Shown piece after piece: positions 17,109 to 26,415 of a DNA stretch of 64,000 nt (positions within the stretch are counted from its first letter, which is position 1; the number at the start of each line of letters is the position of its first letter). Source of the DNA: JANJTB01 sp032027125 (GTDB lineage Bacteria; Bacteroidota; Ignavibacteria; Kapaibacteriales; UBA2268); NCBI GenBank assembly GCA_032027125.1, contig JAVSMQ010000001.1, positions 1 to 64,000 of the forward strand, given 5' to 3'. The translations under genes and the position numbers were made by a program. The notes beneath the pieces were generated by a model. That model worked only from the letters and a program-made list of their open reading frames with translations. It was not told the DNA's origin and made no database searches.

Positions 17109-18806
17109 TTAAGCATAAATACCTTTTAAAACAGAGACAATATCTGTAAAATCAACAAGTTGGCGAATCCCATCCTTTCTTGATTTAATTTCAACTTTTC
17201 CATTTACCAGATTTTTGTTGCCGACAATAATCTGAATTGGAATACCAATCAAATCAGCATCATTGAATTTTATTCCGGGCGATTCATTCCTGTCATCATA
17301 TAACAATTCGTACCCGGCTTCTGATAAATCTAAGTATATTTTTTCAGCAATTTGCTTAACTTCAGGAAATTTCGATTCATTCAGACCAAGTATATGTGCA
17401 TGAAACGGAGAAAGTGGTCCTTCCCATATTATTCCTGAACTATCGTTATGCTGTTCGATATAACATGCTAAAACACGTTCTGCGCCAATTCCATAACTTC
17501 CCATAATTATAGGATGTTCGTTACTTTCAGAATCAATAAAGTTCGCTCCCAGAGCTTCTGAATATTTGGTTCCCAATTTAAATATATGTCCTAATTCAAT
17601 TGCTTTCACAACTCTGATGGGAGAACCATTGATTATACATGGCTCACCCGCCTGAACTGTTCGTAAATCCTGATATTCCGGTATTGTGCAGTCGCGTGTA
17701 AAATCAATGTTCTTATAATGATAGCCGTTCTGATTTGCTCCGCTGATTAAACCGTTTGCATCTTTGAGTAAACTATCTGCAATTATTCTGACTTTGGTTT
17801 TTAGGTTAATCGGACCAATCGAACCGTGATCAGCTCCCGAATACTTAATTAATTCATCTGTTACAGCAGGTCTTATATTGGCAGTACCCAAAATGCTCTG
17901 CAATTTTGTTTCATTGAGTTCATCATTCCCCCTCATAAATAGAAGAACAGGCTCGTCGTCAGCAATATAAAGAACAGATTTGGCACATCTTTCTTCGGGA
18001 AATCCATATTGGTTTATAAGGTCATTAATTGTCTTAGCCGAAGGTGTCGGGAACAATTCAAGAGGCAAATTATCATTTATCCTGCCAACCGGAGGTATTC
18101 CGGATACTGCAACTTCAATATTTGCTGCATAACCTGAATCAGCAACAGCACAAGTATCTTCACCGCTGTCAGATTCTACCATAAACTCCTGCGACTGTCT
18201 TCCGCCCATGGCACCGCTCGAAGCTCCTACAACAAAAAATTGAATCCCGCATCTGTCGAAAATCGCTTTATAAGCTTTAGCATGTTTATTATAACTTTCA
18301 TCCAATCCTTCAAATGTAGTATCGAGCGAGTAAGCATCTTTCATAATGAATTGTCTTCCTCGTAATATACCTGATTTGGGACGCGGTTCATTACGGAATT
18401 TTGTCTGAATCTGATACCAAATCTGAGGCATATCCCTATATGATTTAATATGCTGGCGGGCATGAACTGTGATTATTTCTTCGTGAGTCGGAGCAAGTAC
18501 CAGACCCTCACGGTTTTTTATATGGAACATCACATCGCCCATTGATTCAACTCTGCCGGTTTGTTCCCATATCTCAATCGGATTTAGAGCAGGCAGCAGA
18601 AACTCCTGCCCTCCTATGCGGTTCATTTCTTCACGGATTATACCGATTACTTTATTTAACACTTTAAAACCAAGCGGCAGAAATGAAAATATTCCGGAAG
18701 CCAGCTGTCTGACCATACCGGCTCTTAATAATAACTGATGCGAAGGAATCTGTGCATCAGCCGGGATTTCCTTCAGCGTAGGTATAAAGTACTCTGATTG
18801 TCTCAT
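17109..18806 (-). CDS. proS: Prolyl-tRNA synthetase
   Basis: Class II synthetase charging tRNA-Pro. The protein begins MRQSEYFIPTLKEIPADA, the usual start for the bacterial-type enzyme, and carries class II motifs including RNEPRPKSGILRGRQF (motif 2) and GSYGIGAERVLA (motif 3). A bacterial editing (INS) domain sits between motifs 2 and 3, including YSGADHGSIGP, and an anticodon-binding domain closes the protein (ESPGIKFNDADLIGIP). ATG at 18806 is chosen; an in-frame TTG five codons upstream is possible but less likely. 565 residues is normal for the family. It is divergent from yjbQ. Confidence 0.96.
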   Translation of the reverse strand: MRQSEYFIPTLKEIPADAQIPSHQLLLRAGMVRQLASGIFSFLPLGFKVLNKVIGIIREEMNRIGGQEFLLPALNPIEIWEQTGRVESMGDVMFHIKNREGLVLAPTHEEIITVHARQHIKSYRDMPQIWYQIQTKFRNEPRPKSGILRGRQFIMKDAYSLDTTFEGLDESYNKHAKAYKAIFDRCGIQFFVVGASSGAMGGRQSQEFMVESDSGEDTCAVADSGYAANIEVAVSGIPPVGRINDNLPLELFPTPSAKTINDLINQYGFPEERCAKSVLYIADDEPVLLFMRGNDELNETKLQSILGTANIRPAVTDELIKYSGADHGSIGPINLKTKVRIIADSLLKDANGLISGANQNGYHYKNIDFTRDCTIPEYQDLRTVQAGEPCIINGSPIRVVKAIELGHIFKLGTKYSEALGANFIDSESNEHPIIMGSYGIGAERVLACYIEQHNDSSGIIWEGPLSPFHAHILGLNESKFPEVKQIAEKIYLDLSEAGYELLYDDRNESPGIKFNDADLIGIPIQIIVGNKNLVNGKVEIKSRKDGIRQLVDFTDIVSVLKGIYA

Positions 18807-18983
18807 TATTATAAAGTCCAAAAATTAATTTTAGATTTACTAAAAAATTAAACTACAAAGTTAACAAAATATGTCAATATAGTTGTAATTTTTTTTGCAA
18901 AAATAAGTGAAAAATATTCTATTCTTTTAATTTTATTTTGCATTTTTGCTATTTATTAATGTTAAACAAATAGAAATCATACA

Positions 18984-19400
18984 ATGAAAAGTTTTAGAAA
19001 AGAGTTATGGTTCAATACCTCAACACGAAGAGCCTTTATAAATATTACTTCGGAAGTTGAAAAATGTCTTCGGGAGAGCAATATTAATGAAGGTTTTGTT
19101 CTTGTAAATGCCATGCATATAACTTCAAGTGTATTTATTAATGATGACGAAAGCGGTCTTCATAATGATTTTGAAATCTGGCTTGAAAAACTTGCTCCGG
19201 AGAATCCACATTCTCAGTACAGACATAATGGATATGAAGACAATGCCGATGCACACCTTAAACGGCAAATAATGGGTCGAGAAGTAGTGGTTGCTGTAAC
19301 TGAAGGCAGACTTGACTTTGGTCCCTGGGAACAAATTTTCTATGGTGAATTTGACGGTAAAAGGCAAAAAAGGGTATTAGTGAAAATAATCGGTGAATAA
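18984..19400 (+). CDS. YjbQ/UPF0047 family protein
   Basis: A 138-residue single-domain protein of the YjbQ family. Typical features are ITSSVFINDDESGLHNDF, the HNGYEDNADAHLKRQIMG stretch with clustered His/Asp, and GPWEQIFYGEFDG near the end. Family members show weak thiamine-phosphate synthase activity in vitro, but the physiological role is unsettled. The gene stands alone, divergent from proS, with about 270 bp of gene-free DNA after it. Confidence 0.9.
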   Translation: MKSFRKELWFNTSTRRAFINITSEVEKCLRESNINEGFVLVNAMHITSSVFINDDESGLHNDFEIWLEKLAPENPHSQYRHNGYEDNADAHLKRQIMGREVVVAVTEGRLDFGPWEQIFYGEFDGKRQKRVLVKIIGE

Positions 19401-19657
19401 TTTAATTTGAATTCAAACCTGAGTTTTATATTAGTTTGTCATTTATTCTTGAATTGAAGTGTTAATCAAATCAAGTAACTTGTTGTAATTATTGATATTA
19501 AGGGAGAAATTAGTCATTCGGTTAATAATTTTAAAACATTATATTTATGATATTAATTCATGCTAAATATTTTTTGTGAATCAAAATATTTCACTTTAAT
19601 AAATGATTATGAAATTATTAAGTTGATATAGTCAGGTGATAATAGACAAATTTTCCT

Positions 19658-19665
19658 TATTTTTG
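19658..19665 (+). promoter_or_regulatory. Candidate -7 element upstream of uvrA
   Basis: TATTTTTG fits the TAnnTTTG box; no good TTTG lies 19-21 bases upstream, so the match is partial. A transcript starting about 7 bases later would begin near 19673, favouring the downstream uvrA start at 19706. Confidence 0.3.
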
Positions 19666-19705
19666 TTAGTTTATGTTGTTGATTGATTTTAAAATACACC
19701 CGATT

Positions 19706-22657
19706 ATGAATTCAGTAAGAAAAATAGATTTTGATGAAAGTAAAGCCGGCGATTATGAGAACGAACTCAGTGAGATTACAATTACAGGTGCCCGTGAACA
19801 TAATCTGAAAAATGTTGATTTAAAAATTCCAAGAGATAAATTTATAGTCATTACGGGACTGTCCGGTTCAGGTAAATCTTCTTTGGCTTTCGATACTTTA
19901 TATGCCGAGGGTCAGAGAAGGTACGTAGAATGTCTGTCTCCTTATGCAAAGCAATTTCTCGGTATGATGAAAAAGCCGGATGTAGATACTATTGAGGGTC
20001 TCTCCCCTGCTATTTCGATTGAGCAGAAATCAATCAGCCATAATCCACGTTCGACTGTAGGCACAACTACTGAAATATATGATTATGTCCGTCTGCTTTA
20101 TGCCAAAACCGGCATTCAATTTTGTGTAGATTGCGATTTACCTGTTGTTAAAAAAACACTTGACCAGATTATATCAGAAATCAAGATAAAATATCATGGT
20201 AATGATGTTTTGATTCTTGCACCTCTGGTTAAAGCAAGGAAAGGTCATTATCGTGAATTATTCGACAGTTTATTGAAACAAGGTTTTACAAGAGTTAGAA
20301 TTGACAATCAAATCCGGTTAATTGAACCGAATATGAAACTTGAACGTTATGCAATTCATGATATTGAACTGGTAATTGATAAAATTACGCCTTCCGACGC
20401 ATCAGAACATCGTTTGTACGAGTCAGTCCAGCTTGCGTTGACCAGAGCAGACGGTATCGTAATGATACAACCATGGGAAACCGAAAAAGCAAATCAACAC
20501 GCTGAACTGTATTCTACTCTTAATAGTTGCCCCCGTTGCGGCAAATCTTATGAACAGTCCGCTCCCAATATGTTCTCATTTAATAGTCCCTATGGTGCCT
20601 GTAAGCGTTGTGAAGGATTAGGAATTGTTAATGAATTTGATGTGTCACTTGTTATACCTGACGACAATTTAAGCATATTTAACGGTGCTATTGCTCCACT
20701 CGGTAAGGAAAGCTCAACATGGCTTTGGGCTCAGATAAAATTGTTTGCAGAAAAGTTTAATATTGATTTGAAAGCACCCTTTAAAAACATTTCAGAAGAG
20801 AATAAAAATTTTCTACTATTTGGATTAGAAGATGATACTATTGAACAATCCTATAAGTTCGGACAAAAAGATGAACTGACATACAGACATAAATTCATCG
20901 GAATAATCAGTAATTTAAAACATTTACTCGAAAATCCGGCTTCAAGTACTCAAAAAAGAATTCTCGAAAATTTTTTAAAAGAAAGCTTATGTCCCGAATG
21001 TCATGGTGGCAGATTAAGGAAGGAATCTCTTGCTGTAAAACTTTACGGTTACAATATAATGCAGCTTTGCCGGCTTGACATACCTGAAATGGTTGATGCA
21101 TGTAAGGAAATTGAAAAAAAACTTTCCGAAAGAGAAAGTAAAATTGCTCATCTGGTATTTAAGGAAATAATTACACGTTTAAATTTTTTAATTGAAGTCG
21201 GCTTGTCTTATCTCTCGCTTGACAGAAGTGTAAGGACACTTTCCGGTGGTGAGTCCCAGAGAATCAGACTGGCTTCGCAAATCGGTTCGCAGCTTGTTGG
21301 CATCATGTATGTACTCGATGAGCCAAGTATCGGACTTCATCAGCATGACAACAACAAGCTAATTGAATCATTAAAGAAACTTCGTGATATAGGCAATACT
21401 GTCATTGTTGTCGAACATGACAAAGCAATGATTGAACAAGCAGATTATTTAGTTGATATTGGTCCCGGAGCAGGTATCCACGGCGGTGAAATTATACTTA
21501 CAGGCAATCCTCATGAACTGCTTGATAATTGGACAAAACATTTAGGTTATAAAAATTCTCTTACTGCTCAATATCTTACAGGCGACCGAAACATTATTTT
21601 TCCTGAAAAACGAAGGGAAGGCAACGGCAGTTTCATTGAACTAAAGGGTGCTTTAGGAAATAATTTGAAAAATGTGAATTTAAAACTTCCGCTTAATACT
21701 TTTACCTGCATTACTGGAATGAGCGGTTCCGGTAAAAGCACCTTAATAAATGATACTCTCTACCCTGTTTTGTCTAATTATTTCAATAAAAATTCAAACG
21801 CTGTCCCGCTGAAACATGAATCAATCGCCGGATTGGAAAATATTGACAAAGTAATTGAAATTGACCAGGCACCTATCGGGAGAACACCACGCTCAAATCC
21901 CGCAACTTATACAGGTATTTTTACTTTAATAAGAGATTTTTATGCAATGCTTCCGGAATCGAAAGTCCGCGGATATAAGTCCGGCAGATTTTCATTCAAT
22001 GTGCATGGAGGCAGGTGTGAAGAATGTCAGGGTGCCGGAATTAAAAAGATTGAAATGAATTTTCTTCCTGATGTTTATGTGACCTGTGATGTTTGTGATG
22101 GAAAGAGGTACAACAGCGAAACCACTGCGGTTCTGTTCAAAAGTAAATCAATTGCCGATGTGCTGGATATGACTGTCGAAGAAGCTAATATATTTTTTAA
22201 GGATATTCCCAAAATTAACAAAAAATTGGTCACACTCTTTGAAGTCGGTCTGGGATACATAAAACTTGGTCAGCAGGCACCAACACTTTCAGGAGGCGAA
22301 GCCCAAAGAGTCAAACTTGCAACCGAACTATCAAAAATAGGTACCGGCAAGACACTTTATCTATTGGATGAACCTACTACAGGTCTTCATTTCGAAGATG
22401 TAAATGTTTTATTGAAGCTGTTGGACAAATTAGTTGTCAAGGGCAATACTGTAGTCGTTATCGAACACAATCTTGATGTTATAAAATGTGCCGATTATGT
22501 GATTGATTTGGGTCCCGAAGGCGGCAAGAACGGAGGTTATATCATATCAGAAGGTACACCTGAAAAAATAGCCCGTTCAACAAAAAGTCTTACCGGAAAA
22601 TATCTGAAAATTGAATTACAGAAGCAAAAAAAACTTAAATTGAAAAATAAATCGTGA
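19706..22657 (+). CDS. uvrA: Excinuclease ABC subunit A
   Basis: DNA damage recognition ATPase of nucleotide excision repair. Two ABC cassettes are visible: first Walker A GLSGSGKSSLAFDTLYAEG, signature LSGGESQRIRLASQIG and Walker B VLDEPSIGLH; second Walker A GMSGSGKSTL, signature LSGGEAQRVKLATEL and Walker B LLDEPTTGLH. Zinc modules are intact (CPRCGKSYE...CKRCEGLG; RCEECQGAG...CDVCDG). The first residues before ITGAREHNLKN are not conserved in the family. An in-frame ATG at 19673 would add 11 residues, but ATG 19706 (MNSVRKIDFDE) is preferred because a likely promoter box sits just before 19673. Full-length at 983 residues. No other uvr gene is adjacent. Confidence 0.95.
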   Translation: MNSVRKIDFDESKAGDYENELSEITITGAREHNLKNVDLKIPRDKFIVITGLSGSGKSSLAFDTLYAEGQRRYVECLSPYAKQFLGMMKKPDVDTIEGLSPAISIEQKSISHNPRSTVGTTTEIYDYVRLLYAKTGIQFCVDCDLPVVKKTLDQIISEIKIKYHGNDVLILAPLVKARKGHYRELFDSLLKQGFTRVRIDNQIRLIEPNMKLERYAIHDIELVIDKITPSDASEHRLYESVQLALTRADGIVMIQPWETEKANQHAELYSTLNSCPRCGKSYEQSAPNMFSFNSPYGACKRCEGLGIVNEFDVSLVIPDDNLSIFNGAIAPLGKESSTWLWAQIKLFAEKFNIDLKAPFKNISEENKNFLLFGLEDDTIEQSYKFGQKDELTYRHKFIGIISNLKHLLENPASSTQKRILENFLKESLCPECHGGRLRKESLAVKLYGYNIMQLCRLDIPEMVDACKEIEKKLSERESKIAHLVFKEIITRLNFLIEVGLSYLSLDRSVRTLSGGESQRIRLASQIGSQLVGIMYVLDEPSIGLHQHDNNKLIESLKKLRDIGNTVIVVEHDKAMIEQADYLVDIGPGAGIHGGEIILTGNPHELLDNWTKHLGYKNSLTAQYLTGDRNIIFPEKRREGNGSFIELKGALGNNLKNVNLKLPLNTFTCITGMSGSGKSTLINDTLYPVLSNYFNKNSNAVPLKHESIAGLENIDKVIEIDQAPIGRTPRSNPATYTGIFTLIRDFYAMLPESKVRGYKSGRFSFNVHGGRCEECQGAGIKKIEMNFLPDVYVTCDVCDGKRYNSETTAVLFKSKSIADVLDMTVEEANIFFKDIPKINKKLVTLFEVGLGYIKLGQQAPTLSGGEAQRVKLATELSKIGTGKTLYLLDEPTTGLHFEDVNVLLKLLDKLVVKGNTVVVIEHNLDVIKCADYVIDLGPEGGKNGGYIISEGTPEKIARSTKSLTGKYLKIELQKQKKLKLKNKS

Positions 22658-22747
22658 TTATTTTAATTATTTTTCACTTATTGAAAAATATAATTATGTT
22701 CATTCGTTAAATACATATTGTTAAATTGTAAAATTTTGGTTTTAGAA

Positions 22748-23374
22748 ATGAAAAAATATTTGTTACTTACATTTGCTGCTTTCGCTATGATTTCCTGCTC
22801 AGGCAAAGAAGAAAAGACACAACCTGAAGTTGACCCAATGGGTGAAATGCCTGCCGGGCACCCTCCAATGACAGGTATGGATGCACTGTCTGAATTGTCT
22901 GAGGATTTACCTCCTATTGACCCGTCAAATCCTGTACTTGAATTATCTAATATAACTCTTACATCTCCTGACAGTTGGGTACGTGAGAATCCAACCTCAG
23001 CTATGAGAGTTGTTCAATATAAATTAAAAAGTGATTCTAATACAAAAGTAGTAGGATTTTTCTTTGGTAAACAAGATATGCTGAGACAAAATATAGATAG
23101 ATGGAAAGCTGAGTTTGTTGAACTTAAAGATGCTAAGGAAGAAAAACTTTCCGGTGGTAAGGTTACAATGGTCAAACTTGAAGGTATATATAACGTCAAA
23201 CCGTTCCCAATGGCTGAAGAATTTACCCCTACACCTGATTACATGGTACTTGCAGCGATTGTTGAGACAGACGATGGACCATATTATTTCAAAGTTTTCG
23301 CACCTGCGAAAATTTTAAATGCAGAAATGAATAATTTTAAGAAATTTTTAAATTCTTATAAGATTAAATCATAA
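22748..23374 (+). CDS. Hypothetical lipoprotein
   Basis: A 208-residue protein beginning MKKYLLLTFAAFAMISCSG, a lipoprotein signal with lipobox MISC and Cys17 as lipidation site. Mature residues 20-55 are rich in Pro, Glu and Met and look unstructured. The remainder (about 60-208) resembles a compact alpha/beta fold with a LSNITLTSPDSWVRE opening; I do not recognise a family. ATG 22748 is chosen because only it gives the signal sequence; an upstream in-frame TTG exists at 22718. It is single, followed by a strong terminator-like hairpin. Confidence 0.75.
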   Translation: MKKYLLLTFAAFAMISCSGKEEKTQPEVDPMGEMPAGHPPMTGMDALSELSEDLPPIDPSNPVLELSNITLTSPDSWVRENPTSAMRVVQYKLKSDSNTKVVGFFFGKQDMLRQNIDRWKAEFVELKDAKEEKLSGGKVTMVKLEGIYNVKPFPMAEEFTPTPDYMVLAAIVETDDGPYYFKVFAPAKILNAEMNNFKKFLNSYKIKS

Positions 23375-23413
23375 ATATTTTGTATATTTGTATTGTATAA
23401 AATTTGCATTTTT

Positions 23414-23479
23414 GGAGCGGGCACATTCTACCCTCCTACCCACTATTCCCTATCCTTGTGCCTGCTCCATCTTTTTTTT
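23414..23479 (+). terminator. Rho-independent terminator with long C-rich loop
   Basis: Stem arms GGAGCGGGCAC (23414-23424) and GTGCCTGCTCC (23458-23468) pair with one mismatch and are followed by eight T residues at 23472-23479. The 33-base loop is unusually pyrimidine-rich (CCCTCCTACCC). It sits 40 bp after the lipoprotein stop. The rest of 23375-23663 shows nothing recognisable. Confidence 0.75.
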
Positions 23480-23663
23480 ATAAAATCCTTATTTTAATAT
23501 ACTTAGCCTTGAACCTCAAAGTAAATCTTAACCCAACTTCTGTGAAAGGAAAGATTCCTGACTAAGTCAATAGTTTACCCCCGAACTTATTATTGAATAA
23601 GATCTCGCGTTCATTTATTTCATAAAAAACCATGTTTATAATGTTTATGAGAAGTGTTCTAAA

Positions 23664-24557
23664 TTACAGCATATAAATTAACGCAATTCCGGCACCGATT
23701 TTTTCAGACAACTGAACTCCCTCATAATTTTTAATGATTGGCAATTCAACAAAACCTGAAATTGAAATATCGGTAAAATGATAACTGAGTTGAGGGACAA
23801 TCGCTAATATACTTCTTCCTGTATTGATGATCGGAGTTGAATCATGATTTGATTTTGTCAGATAGTCGTATCTGGCTTCAATTATTCCCGTCAAATCATC
23901 AATAATTCCTTTCGTCAAAAATAGTGAAGTCACAAAACTATTGCCGAGATTTATACTGTCTCTACCTTCTGCGAACAATTCACTCCTGTGAAAAAGTATC
24001 ATATTCAAATCATCTGTAAGATTTTTGAAATAAAACAATTGTAATATCAATCCCGGGCTTCCTGACAAAGTTGTATTAGAAGTCAGCGGCAGTCTGCCGC
24101 CCAATCCTAATGTTATTTCCTGAGCATTTGCCCTATCAGAGTAAATTGTATATTTTCCTATTAGAGCAGCGGACGAAAAGCCCGAAATCTTTTCTCTTAT
24201 AAATCCGAAATTCAAATCTTTATCAGGGAAAGCACCGATTTCAGTTTCGAGAGTAAATTTCTTTGTTAATCCGTATCCAATATTCAAACCCATGAAGTGT
24301 ATATTCAGTTCTTCGTCATAATACTTCTTAAGCTCTTCACTGCCGCTGTAAAACCGTGAGCCGTGAATAAAATGATTCATTCCTATAATCCTTAACGAAC
24401 CTTCTTTCAGTACTCCGACATTTGATGTTCCTGCAGTAAATGCAGAACTTGAAAAAGCTGCACTGCATGGCGTACACTGACTATAAGTCTGATAATAGAA
24501 TAAAATTAATAAAAAAATTGCGAAAGTAACAATTTTGAGCAATTTACATTCCCTCAA
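23664..24557 (-). CDS. Secreted outer-membrane beta-barrel-like protein
   Basis: A 297-residue protein with an N-terminal signal segment (residues 8-26, ending TYSQ) followed directly by CTPCSAAFSSSAF, so the mature protein would begin near a CxxC pair. The rest alternates polar and hydrophobic residues in strands (GLNIGYGLTKKFTLETEIG, ITLGLGGRLPLTS), as in small transporter-like outer-membrane barrels. The start is TTG at 24557, overlapping the upstream gene by 14 bp; another TTG lies 5 codons on. Probably co-transcribed with the thioredoxin-like lipoprotein gene before it. Substrate unknown. Confidence 0.6.
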   Translation of the reverse strand: MRECKLLKIVTFAIFLLILFYYQTYSQCTPCSAAFSSSAFTAGTSNVGVLKEGSLRIIGMNHFIHGSRFYSGSEELKKYYDEELNIHFMGLNIGYGLTKKFTLETEIGAFPDKDLNFGFIREKISGFSSAALIGKYTIYSDRANAQEITLGLGGRLPLTSNTTLSGSPGLILQLFYFKNLTDDLNMILFHRSELFAEGRDSINLGNSFVTSLFLTKGIIDDLTGIIEARYDYLTKSNHDSTPIINTGRSILAIVPQLSYHFTDISISGFVELPIIKNYEGVQLSEKIGAGIALIYML

Positions 24558-25059
24558 TTTTATTTATTATCAATGTAATATCAGTAAATTCTTTTTTTGT
24601 CAGAATTATTTGTCCGGAATCCGATTCTATAAAAACAATTGGTACCTCGGTAATTTTATACTTTTTGAATATTCCTGAAGGCTCTTCCCAATAATCGTCA
24701 AGTCCGTAAAGATTAATTCTGTTATCTTCGATATTGGATTCTATCAACAGTTTAAAAAAATACGGAAGCGATTGTGAACACTCCAAACACGTTGAAGATG
24801 CAAAAATTACAAATCTTAATCCTTTTGAATCACTTAGTGAACGAAACTTTTTAATTTCATCATCAGAAAATCCAGTTTTCCGGTATAATGTATCATCCCA
24901 CCCTGATTTCAGAATCCAATCTGTTATATTTGACCTGCCGATTATTTTGTCTGATTCTTCTGTTTTACTTGAAGCACACGAAACAATCATCAAAATAATT
25001 AAAATCAACAAATGAACAAATCTATTTAAAACATTTAAATATACTTTAATTTTTCTCAC
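24544..25059 (-). CDS. Thioredoxin-fold lipoprotein
   Basis: A 171-residue protein starting at GTG. Residues 15-28 are hydrophobic and end in a lipobox (MIVSC, Cys28). The later part has the thioredoxin pattern: beta strand FVIFASS, redox pair CLEC, helix SLPYFFKLLIES, then a cis-proline strand VPIVFIES. This suggests a membrane-tethered periplasmic thiol-disulfide protein or a TlpA-like reductase. The following gene encodes a secreted protein with an N-terminal CTPC, a possible redox partner by context only. The gene lies 17 bp after the acidic-tailed gene and overlaps the barrel gene. Confidence 0.7.
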   Translation of the reverse strand: MRKIKVYLNVLNRFVHLLILIILMIVSCASSKTEESDKIIGRSNITDWILKSGWDDTLYRKTGFSDDEIKKFRSLSDSKGLRFVIFASSTCLECSQSLPYFFKLLIESNIEDNRINLYGLDDYWEEPSGIFKKYKITEVPIVFIESDSGQIILTKKEFTDITLIINKIEGM

Positions 25060-25076
25060 TAAATTTCTAAGCCTTT

Positions 25077-26306
25077 TTATGGTTTTTTATCAATATCATC
25101 ATCAAAAAAGGAATATTGGTCGTCATCTTCTTCCCAACCGTCATCATCATCGTTGTCTTCTTCTTCCCAGTCTTCATCATCATCTTCATCATCCATTCTA
25201 AATTCTTCTTCAAATTCAATGATGATATCTGAAAGTTCTCCATCAATCAATTCAAAGAAATCATTTTTTGATAATCCTGCTTCAAATTGATTGAGCAATA
25301 TTTCCATTTGTTTTTTAATTGATAATGCAATTGATTTTGCATTATCATATAGTATTAAAGGACCATTGGGAATATAATCAATATAATTAAAAATTACATC
25401 ATATTTAGATAAAAATGCAAGGTTATGAAATGAATGTTTCAAAAATTCAATATTATCATTCATCATTTTAATATAAAAATCAATTCTTTCGACTTGTATG
25501 TCATTTAACTTTTCAGGATTTGTTGCATAGTATTTGATTTCCAACTTAAACAGTTCTAACAAATTGTCAGTTCTATAGGCTTCCTTTGCTTTATCAATTA
25601 TTATTTTACTATTCTGAACGGTTATTTTATTTTCTTTCAAATCATCAGCAATTGAGAGTTTAATGTGATTATACATTTTATTGAGCATTTCTACAAACTG
25701 CTTATTATCAATTTTAAAAGGAATATTCAATAATGCATTTCCTTTTTCAATAAATTGTTTTATAATTTGATTTGCAATTTCATCAAAATTTAGAATATTC
25801 ATATTTATTTGAGAAAAATCAACTTCATAACCGAAGTAATCACTTATCTCATTCCTTAGGTCTTCCTCCATGTTCGAAATATTCTCTGCCTTCTCTTGTA
25901 GATAATCATAACCGGCAATACTGATAAACAAAGCATTTTGTTTGGAATCAGGTGTAATAAATTCAAATGAATTATAAAGCATTCGTATTAAAAATTCATC
26001 CAACTCAATTCTTTGTTCTTTATTAATATCAAATTTTTTTGAAGTTACATATATGTTATCAGCAAATCTGTATAAATATTTTGATAAATCTATAAGAATC
26101 GGTTTTAATTCATTTTCGTATTTAACTAATATTGTATCAAACCATTCACGCCTCGCAGCAAGTTCATTTCCCAATTTTTCAGTTTGTTCAGACAACTCAA
26201 GAAATTTTCTAATTTTTTTATCAAGTGGTGATTTGTTTATTTTTACAATCTTCAAAGTACCATCAGCAGAAGATTTGCCGTCCAGTCCTTTTTTCAATTT
26301 TGCCAT
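25077..26306 (-). CDS. Unknown cytoplasmic protein with acidic C-terminal tail
   Basis: A 409-residue protein with no signal peptide or membrane segment and no domain I can name. The body is helix-rich (many Leu/Ile/Lys/Glu). The last 50 residues are almost wholly Asp/Glu with scattered Trp/Phe (DDEDDDEDWEEEDNDDDD). Acidic tails of this kind can mimic DNA or bind basic proteins; that is only a suggestion. ATG 26306 (MAKLKKGLDG) is chosen because AAAGGG lies 7 bases before it; an in-frame TTG five codons upstream is weaker. It is the first of three minus-strand genes with short gaps. Confidence 0.65.
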   Translation of the reverse strand: MAKLKKGLDGKSSADGTLKIVKINKSPLDKKIRKFLELSEQTEKLGNELAARREWFDTILVKYENELKPILIDLSKYLYRFADNIYVTSKKFDINKEQRIELDEFLIRMLYNSFEFITPDSKQNALFISIAGYDYLQEKAENISNMEEDLRNEISDYFGYEVDFSQINMNILNFDEIANQIIKQFIEKGNALLNIPFKIDNKQFVEMLNKMYNHIKLSIADDLKENKITVQNSKIIIDKAKEAYRTDNLLELFKLEIKYYATNPEKLNDIQVERIDFYIKMMNDNIEFLKHSFHNLAFLSKYDVIFNYIDYIPNGPLILYDNAKSIALSIKKQMEILLNQFEAGLSKNDFFELIDGELSDIIIEFEEEFRMDDEDDDEDWEEEDNDDDDGWEEDDDQYSFFDDDIDKKP

Positions 26307-26415
26307 AATGACCCTTTTCAAACTAAATTACACATATACAAAAATACAATTTTCAATTAATATAAAATCAATAAAAAATTGTATTTTTTCTAAATATTAA
26401 GAAAACAATTTGAAA

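Noticed and set aside
17109..18821. Extended TTG starts for proS, the acidic-tail gene, the beta-propeller gene and the methyltransferase
   Set aside because: In each case an ATG a few codons downstream gives the family N-terminus or better ribosome-binding site.
18807..18983. TAACTTTG box for proS on the minus strand
   Set aside because: No TTTG or TTG at 19-22 bases upstream, so not called as a promoter.
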